Assembly: GCF_033366695.1 (NCBI RefSeq)
Contig: NZ_JAOBTQ010000001.1
Location: 4,650,001 to 4,714,000 of the forward strand
Length of the DNA: 64,000 bases
From: Streptomyces sp. SCL15-4
GTDB taxonomy: Bacteria; Actinomycetota; Actinomycetes; Streptomycetales; Streptomycetaceae
Reading direction: 5' to 3'
The notes under the pieces were generated by a model. The model had not been told where the DNA came from. It worked only from the letters and a program-made list of their open reading frames with translations, and made no database searches. Of this stretch, positions 61,043-64,000 are shown piece by piece (within the stretch, counting starts at the first letter, position 1; every line of letters starts with the position of its first letter). A program made the position numbers and the translations under genes.

Positions 61043-61582
61043 ATGACGGCGGTCAGATGGGCAACCGGCGCGGGGGCCGTGGTGGTGCTGGTGGGCACCG
61101 GCTTCTGGGCCATGCGGCCGGGACAGGCCGACAGCCGGCTGTGGGAGGAGATCCGGCCGGTGATCGAGGCCCGCCTCGCGGCGGAGCAGCGGGGCACCGG
61201 GTACGGCGAGGAGGTGCCCGCGCTGGACGCGCACTGGTTCTGCCGGGCCGAGCCGGTCGGCGTGGAGCGGCACGGGGACGAGGTGCGGGCGGGCGTCGAC
61301 ACGCTGTGCGTCGAGTACGGGCTGCGCGACGGCCGGCTGGTGGCGTGCGGCGGCGGGCACGTCCCGCGGGTCCTGCGGCTGGCCCGGGCCGCCGACGGCC
61401 GCTACCGCGTGGTCTCCCACGAGCAGGCACCCGACGGCGCGGGCAACGCGAGCTGGACCACGTCCCGCTTCGGCCGCCTCGGCACCGCCGCCCTGCGCGA
61501 CGAGATGTCGTCCGCTCCTCTGGAGAACGCGGCCCGCGCCCGCTACGGCCTGCGCAAGGACGCGCCGGTCGGGGACTGCTGA
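61043..61582 (+). CDS. exported hypothetical protein
   Basis: A 179-residue protein with an N-terminal hydrophobic anchor (AVRWATGAGAVVVLVGTGFWAM), then a soluble outside domain with two pairs of cysteines (HWFCRAEPV, DTLCVEYG; LVACGGGHVP; final GDC). GGGGAGG precedes the ATG. It sits between the two XPB-related genes but on the opposite strand. No family recognised; probably a small secreted or membrane-anchored protein. Confidence 0.75.
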   Translation: MTAVRWATGAGAVVVLVGTGFWAMRPGQADSRLWEEIRPVIEARLAAEQRGTGYGEEVPALDAHWFCRAEPVGVERHGDEVRAGVDTLCVEYGLRDGRLVACGGGHVPRVLRLARAADGRYRVVSHEQAPDGAGNASWTTSRFGRLGTAALRDEMSSAPLENAARARYGLRKDAPVGDC

Positions 61583-61618
61583 GGTGGCGGGCCGGGCGCG
61601 TCGTCGGTGGGGTCCGGG

Positions 61619-64000
61619 TCAGTCGTCCGCCAGCTCCGCGACGCCCGTGATCCGGTGCAGGGGGTAGGTGCGGATCTCGTCCGCCGTGTGGTCGTAGGCC
61701 GTGACGAAGCCGCCTTCCACGCGGACCGGGGAGATGACGCGCTGGCTGGCGGCGCCCTCGGCGTTCACGTAGCCGATCCACAGCGAGTCGCCGGTGAGGA
61801 CGGCGGCCTGCATGGTGGCCAGGGTCTCGGCCGAGGAGGTGCGGGGCAGCTCGCCGCCCGCCAGCGGCTCGCCGACGGGCTTGCGCGGTGTCGTGGCGGC
61901 CAGGTCACCGGCCCGGATCGCGCGGATCGCCGCCGTGAGCAGCGTGGCGTCGGGCGGCGGCGGACCGTCCGGTACCGGCTCGGGCGCGGTGCGCGGCGGG
62001 GTGCGGTGGGCGTGGGCCCGGGTGATCAGCACATCGCCCTCGGCGGACTCGGCGGCGGGCGCGTACCCCATCGCGCGCAGCCCCTCCAGCAGCGTCGCCG
62101 GGTCGGTCTGCGCCGCCAGCACGGTCGGCGCGAGGCGGCGCAGGCGCAGGGCGGCGGCGCGCTTGTCGACGAGGATCTCGTTCAGCAGGGCGTCGTCGTC
62201 GCAGCGGACGTACGCCGAGGCCGCGCCGACCCGCAGGTGGCCGTGCCTGCGGGCCACGTCGTCGATGAGGTAGGCGAGCGGCTGGGGGACCGGGGTGCGG
62301 GAGTGCTCGGCGAGGAAGGCGTGCAGGTCGGCGGCGGCCCGGCCGGCGTCCAGGGCCCGGCGGACGGATGCCGGGGTGAACCGGTACACGGTCGCGCCGC
62401 CCTTGGACTCCACGTCCGCGAGCACGCCCAGCATGTCCGCGAGCGGGCGCCGCAGCGGGCCGGGGGCGACCGCCGTCAGGTCGGCCTGGAGCAGTACGTG
62501 GTCCAGGGGCTCGGGCAGCAGCGGCGCGAGCAGCCGCGCGGCGGCGGCTCCCGCGACGGCCTGCTCGGGCCCGGAGAGCGGCACGAGCCGGTCGGTGGCG
62601 ACGCGGTGGCGGTGCACGGGGAGCTTGTCCCCGGGGCCGTCGGAGGCGGAGTGACCGGATACGGCGGCACCGGACGCGGTCGCGCCGGACTGCGGTGCGT
62701 CACCGGAGTGCGCCGCGGTGCCGGGCCGCCCGGCACCGGTCGTACCGGCCCCGGTCCCGGCAGCGTCGCTCTCCACGCCCCCGGCCCGCGACCCGGCCGC
62801 ATCCGCTCCCGGCTCCCCACCGGCCGGGGAGCCCCTCCCCGGTGCCCCGGTCGTCGCCGTGCCGGAGTCTCCTGGCGCGGGTGCCCCGAGCAGCGCGCGG
62901 CCGTGGGCCGACAGGGCGCCCCGGCCGGTCAGGCCCAGCAGTTCGGTCTCCGACAGCGTCCAGCGGGCCAGCCGGGACCGCAGGTCCTCCTCGCCGTCCC
63001 GCTGGGCGCCCCGCAGCGGGCGCTCCCAGCGCAGCCGGGCCAGCACCGACCCGGCGTCCGGGGCCGCGCCCGGACCCAGCCCGGCCAGCAGGGACAGCAC
63101 CCGGTGCCGTACCTCGGGCGCGGCGGACCGGTCGAGCCCCGGGCCGAGCGCCGACAGCGTCCGGTCCTTGGCGTCCCGGCCGCCGACCAGCCCCGGCGTC
63201 CGGGTGGCGGCCAGCCACGCCTGGGCGAGCCGGACCCAGCGCTCGGCCGGCGGCTGCTCCAGCCACTCGTCGTAGGCGGGGGTGGCGGCGTACCGCTCGT
63301 CGGCCTCGCCGTCGGAGGCGATCAGTCCGGCCGCGTACGCCAGTTCCACCCAGAAGGCGGCGACCGGTTCGGAGACGTCCAGGGCCACGGCCGTCCGCTT
63401 CAGGTCACGGACGCTCAGCCCGCCCGCCCGCAGCACGGCCGGGCCGCCCTCGTCCCAGTCCTTCAGCAGCTCTTCCACGGTGGCCAGCGCGGTGTACGCC
63501 TGTCCGGCCGCGGTGGCGTCCACCACCTGCGGGGCGTGCGTGGCGGCCGGCACCACGGCGGGCGGCAGCGGCTCGGGGGACCGGTGCGCGCGGCCCTGCC
63601 GCAGATGCAGCGCGACCTCGCGCGGGAGCACGACCGTGCCGGGTGCGGTGGGCAGCAGCAGGCCCCGGTCCAGCAGCCAGCGCAAGTGCGCCGCGGGTTC
63701 CGCCGTGACCTGCCCGTACGGCGGCCCCCACACCAGCCGGGCCAGCACCTCGCGGGCGGCCTCCGGGGCCTGGCCGAGCAGCCTGGCCAGCTTCTTGCGA
63801 TGGGTGAACAGCGCGGTCAGCGCGGTCACGGCGGACACCGAGTCGTGCGTGGACGGCAGCCCGGCCGTCGTCACGATCTCCTGGATCCGTCCCGGCGACA
63901 TGCCGGAGGTGGCCTCCCGCACGGTCGGCCCGAGCCCGGTCGGCGACGGGTGCTGCGGCGAGGGCGCCAGCACCTCGCGGGCGGTGCGCACCAGCCGCAG
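61619..64000 (-). CDS. XPB/Ssl2-like helicase-associated domain protein, partial (5' end outside window)
   Basis: About 793 C-terminal residues are in the window; the reading frame is open to the right edge (LRLVRTAREVLAPSP), so the start lies beyond 64000. The C-terminus carries the helicase-associated domain seen in actinobacterial XPB partners (AVLTGDSLWIGYVNAEGAASQRVISPVRVEGG, YDHTADEIRTYPLHRITGVAEL), a WYL-like or helicase C-terminal fold. The middle has an Ala/Gly/Ser/Thr-rich insert (about 375-450 of the visible part) with repeated SG and GA runs. It is separated from XPB only by the small exported gene. It has no Walker A motif in the visible part, so it is probably non-catalytic. Confidence 0.8.
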   Translation of the reverse strand: MRLVRTAREVLAPSPQHPSPTGLGPTVREATSGMSPGRIQEIVTTAGLPSTHDSVSAVTALTALFTHRKKLARLLGQAPEAAREVLARLVWGPPYGQVTAEPAAHLRWLLDRGLLLPTAPGTVVLPREVALHLRQGRAHRSPEPLPPAVVPAATHAPQVVDATAAGQAYTALATVEELLKDWDEGGPAVLRAGGLSVRDLKRTAVALDVSEPVAAFWVELAYAAGLIASDGEADERYAATPAYDEWLEQPPAERWVRLAQAWLAATRTPGLVGGRDAKDRTLSALGPGLDRSAAPEVRHRVLSLLAGLGPGAAPDAGSVLARLRWERPLRGAQRDGEEDLRSRLARWTLSETELLGLTGRGALSAHGRALLGAPAPGDSGTATTGAPGRGSPAGGEPGADAAGSRAGGVESDAAGTGAGTTGAGRPGTAAHSGDAPQSGATASGAAVSGHSASDGPGDKLPVHRHRVATDRLVPLSGPEQAVAGAAAARLLAPLLPEPLDHVLLQADLTAVAPGPLRRPLADMLGVLADVESKGGATVYRFTPASVRRALDAGRAAADLHAFLAEHSRTPVPQPLAYLIDDVARRHGHLRVGAASAYVRCDDDALLNEILVDKRAAALRLRRLAPTVLAAQTDPATLLEGLRAMGYAPAAESAEGDVLITRAHAHRTPPRTAPEPVPDGPPPPDATLLTAAIRAIRAGDLAATTPRKPVGEPLAGGELPRTSSAETLATMQAAVLTGDSLWIGYVNAEGAASQRVISPVRVEGGFVTAYDHTADEIRTYPLHRITGVAELADD

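Noticed and set aside
58129..61650. 1173-codon open frame overlapping GT87, XPB and the exported gene
   Set aside because: It runs through three real genes in other frames with shadow composition and no motif.

Overview
The window is high-GC DNA with dense genes, frequent GTG starts, many four-base ATGA/GTGA stop-start overlaps, strong GC-rich hairpin terminators and actinobacterial genes (CarD, MsiK, NagKA with DasR-like sites, CdgB, GroEL2, XRE/DUF397 pairs). It looks like a stretch of the conserved chromosomal core of a Streptomyces species. I see no insertion sequence, phage, CRISPR array or biosynthetic gene cluster. The first and last genes (phoU and a helicase-associated gene) are cut by the window edges.

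Layout. 1-2.7 kb: phoU diverges from phoR-phoP across a PHO box. 2.8-9.1 kb: a lipoprotein, CarD, the isoprenoid pair ispD-ispF, an F420/FMN oxidoreductase, cysS and rlmB. 9.2-13.9 kb: a DoxX-type membrane protein, a nucleotidyltransferase, a small exported protein, the shared sugar-transport ATPase MsiK and a tRNA-Thr. 13.9-20.9 kb: an antibiotic-kinase-like gene, a rhomboid-like protein, two FAD enzymes, a pentapeptide protein and an M1 peptidase lipoprotein. 20.9-23.3 kb: an accessory-looking island with an XRE regulator, two nearly identical DUF397 genes and, divergently, three small orphan genes. 23.3-26.5 kb: TerD, ArfB, an ECF41-like sigma factor, GNAT and flavin reductase. 26.5-29.6 kb: cdgB behind Crp-like and BldD-like sites, then a CBM35-like membrane protein.

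29.6-34.3 kb is an aminosugar block: a sugar kinase, nagA, nagK and, across two dre-like sites, an orphan sugar-binding lipoprotein that could use MsiK. 34.5-37.9 kb holds otsB, otsA and a gpgS-like gene (trehalose and glucosylglycerate type compatible solutes). 38.0-39.8 kb is the unit I find most interesting: a SAM-I riboswitch, a threonine-synthase-like PLP enzyme and a translationally coupled ThiS/MoaD sulfur carrier, closed by a terminator. The architecture points to homocysteine/methionine synthesis with protein-bound sulfur rather than housekeeping threonine synthesis. 40.1-42.3 kb: a cold-shock protein and groEL2 with a doubled CIRCE element.

42.4-46.9 kb is a four-gene coupled operon: nucleotide-sugar dehydrogenase of the HexNAc type, HAS/PgaC-like synthase, a 52-residue single-span membrane protein and a PgaB-like deacetylase. 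It is a candidate exopolysaccharide system. 47.1-64 kb: an old yellow enzyme, a methyltransferase, rpiR-murQ with a large inverted-repeat operator, small conserved genes, a maleylpyruvate-isomerase-like/GNAT fusion, cutC with a dre-like site, a HelD-type helicase, a GT87-like membrane transferase, an XPB helicase and a partial XPB/Ssl2-associated protein.

Several loci share one theme: N-acetylglucosamine and cell-wall amino sugars (nagKA, murQ, dre sites, MsiK, exopolysaccharide operon) next to developmental and nutrient signalling (PhoRP, CdgB/BldD/Crp). All calls rest on reading the sequence and on family knowledge; no database search was run.
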